Assembly (NCBI GenBank): GCA_949296575.1
Contig: CASFPE010000029.1
Coordinates: forward strand, 62,001 to 126,000
DNA length: 64,000 nt
Reading direction: 5' to 3'
DNA from: an uncultured Bacteroides sp.
GTDB lineage: Bacteria; Bacteroidota; Bacteroidia; Bacteroidales; Bacteroidaceae
Shown: one piece after another, positions 63,984-64,000 of the stretch
Layout of the letters: each line of letters begins with the position of its first letter
Position numbering within the stretch: position 1 is the first letter of the stretch
Notes under the pieces: model-generated
Seen by the model: the letters and a program-made list of their open reading frames with translations, nothing else
What the model was told of the DNA's origin: nothing
The model's database searches: none
Translations under genes and position numbers: made by a program

Positions 63984-64000
63984 ACTTTGCACAGGCTGAT

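Overview
The window is a stretch of Bacteroidales chromosome. The lineage call rests on several signs. Many genes are preceded by the Bacteroidetes promoter signature (a -7 box of the form TAnnTTTG, with a TTG-type -33 element about 19-20 nt upstream). There is a bifunctional fucokinase/GDP-fucose pyrophosphorylase of the Fkp type, a type IX secretion pair porU-porV, HU-like DNA-binding proteins of the Bacteroidetes kind, and conserved orders such as rplM-rpsI-rpsB-tsf and DUF177-rpmF-fabH-era-der. No rRNA, tRNA, CRISPR array, transposase or integrase was seen. The genus cannot be fixed by eye.

Layout. 1-2.2 kb: the end of an rluB-type pseudouridine synthase and asnS. 2.2-3.5 kb: a gene-poor stretch with hairpin repeats and a broken Fic gene. 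3.5-15.8 kb: an Rhs polymorphic-toxin island. It starts with a three-gene operon (secreted Rhs-like N-terminal protein, a protein with a C-terminal type IX sorting domain, and a full Rhs protein). It continues as a chain of candidate immunity gene, headless Rhs core plus alternative C-terminal toxin, candidate immunity gene, and so on, ending in a decayed core fragment. 15.8-21 kb: rhaM, ribosomal proteins, EF-Ts, a SUI1-like factor, Rex and a fumarylacetoacetase-fold hydrolase. 21-26.6 kb: porU, porV, ispF. 26.6-28 kb: a 23-bp hairpin tandem array and menA. 28-31.8 kb: a lipoprotein, an acidic protein, and a nucleotidyltransferase coupled to a sugar-kinase/RapZ-C fusion. 31.8-35.4 kb: a biotin-dependent acyl-CoA carboxylase operon. 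35.9-37.5 kb: a divergent lipoprotein/LuxR-type pair. 37.7-44 kb: fkp, a C-S lyase-like PLP enzyme, an HU-like protein and a histidine kinase. 44-48.3 kb: DUF177-rpmF-fabH-era-der. 48.4-50.2 kb: MlaFE-type ABC transporter genes and a Pmp3-type small membrane protein. 50.5-56.6 kb: the ilvDBN-thioesterase-ilvC operon behind a readable attenuator. 56.7-64 kb: a second UbiA-type prenyltransferase, another HU-like gene behind a hairpin-rich leader, a YgiQ-type radical SAM protein, a TusA-fold protein, a WecG/TagA-type glycosyltransferase, a LytTR regulator, a LysE-type exporter and a DUF4924 protein.

The most notable system is the Rhs island. One complete Rhs protein carries C-terminal toxin 1. 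Downstream lie at least two promoterless, signal-less copies of the 3' end of the Rhs core, each joined to a different C-terminal domain and followed by its own membrane or exported candidate immunity protein. The core copies are nearly identical in DNA, so recombination could swap the toxin tip. The island also encodes a protein with a type IX sorting domain and lies about 5 kb from porU-porV. This raises the possibility that the type IX system helps display these proteins, but that link is inference.

The second clear regulatory find is the ilv attenuator: a 24-residue leader peptide that is half branched-chain residues, a 13-bp antiterminator stem overlapping its stop codon, and a mutually exclusive 11-bp terminator before ilvD.

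Base composition is mosaic. By eye, the Rhs C-terminal cassettes and the era-der region are AT-rich, while 24-28 kb and 51-62.6 kb are strongly GC-rich. The step from AT-richer to GC-richer DNA falls inside porU.
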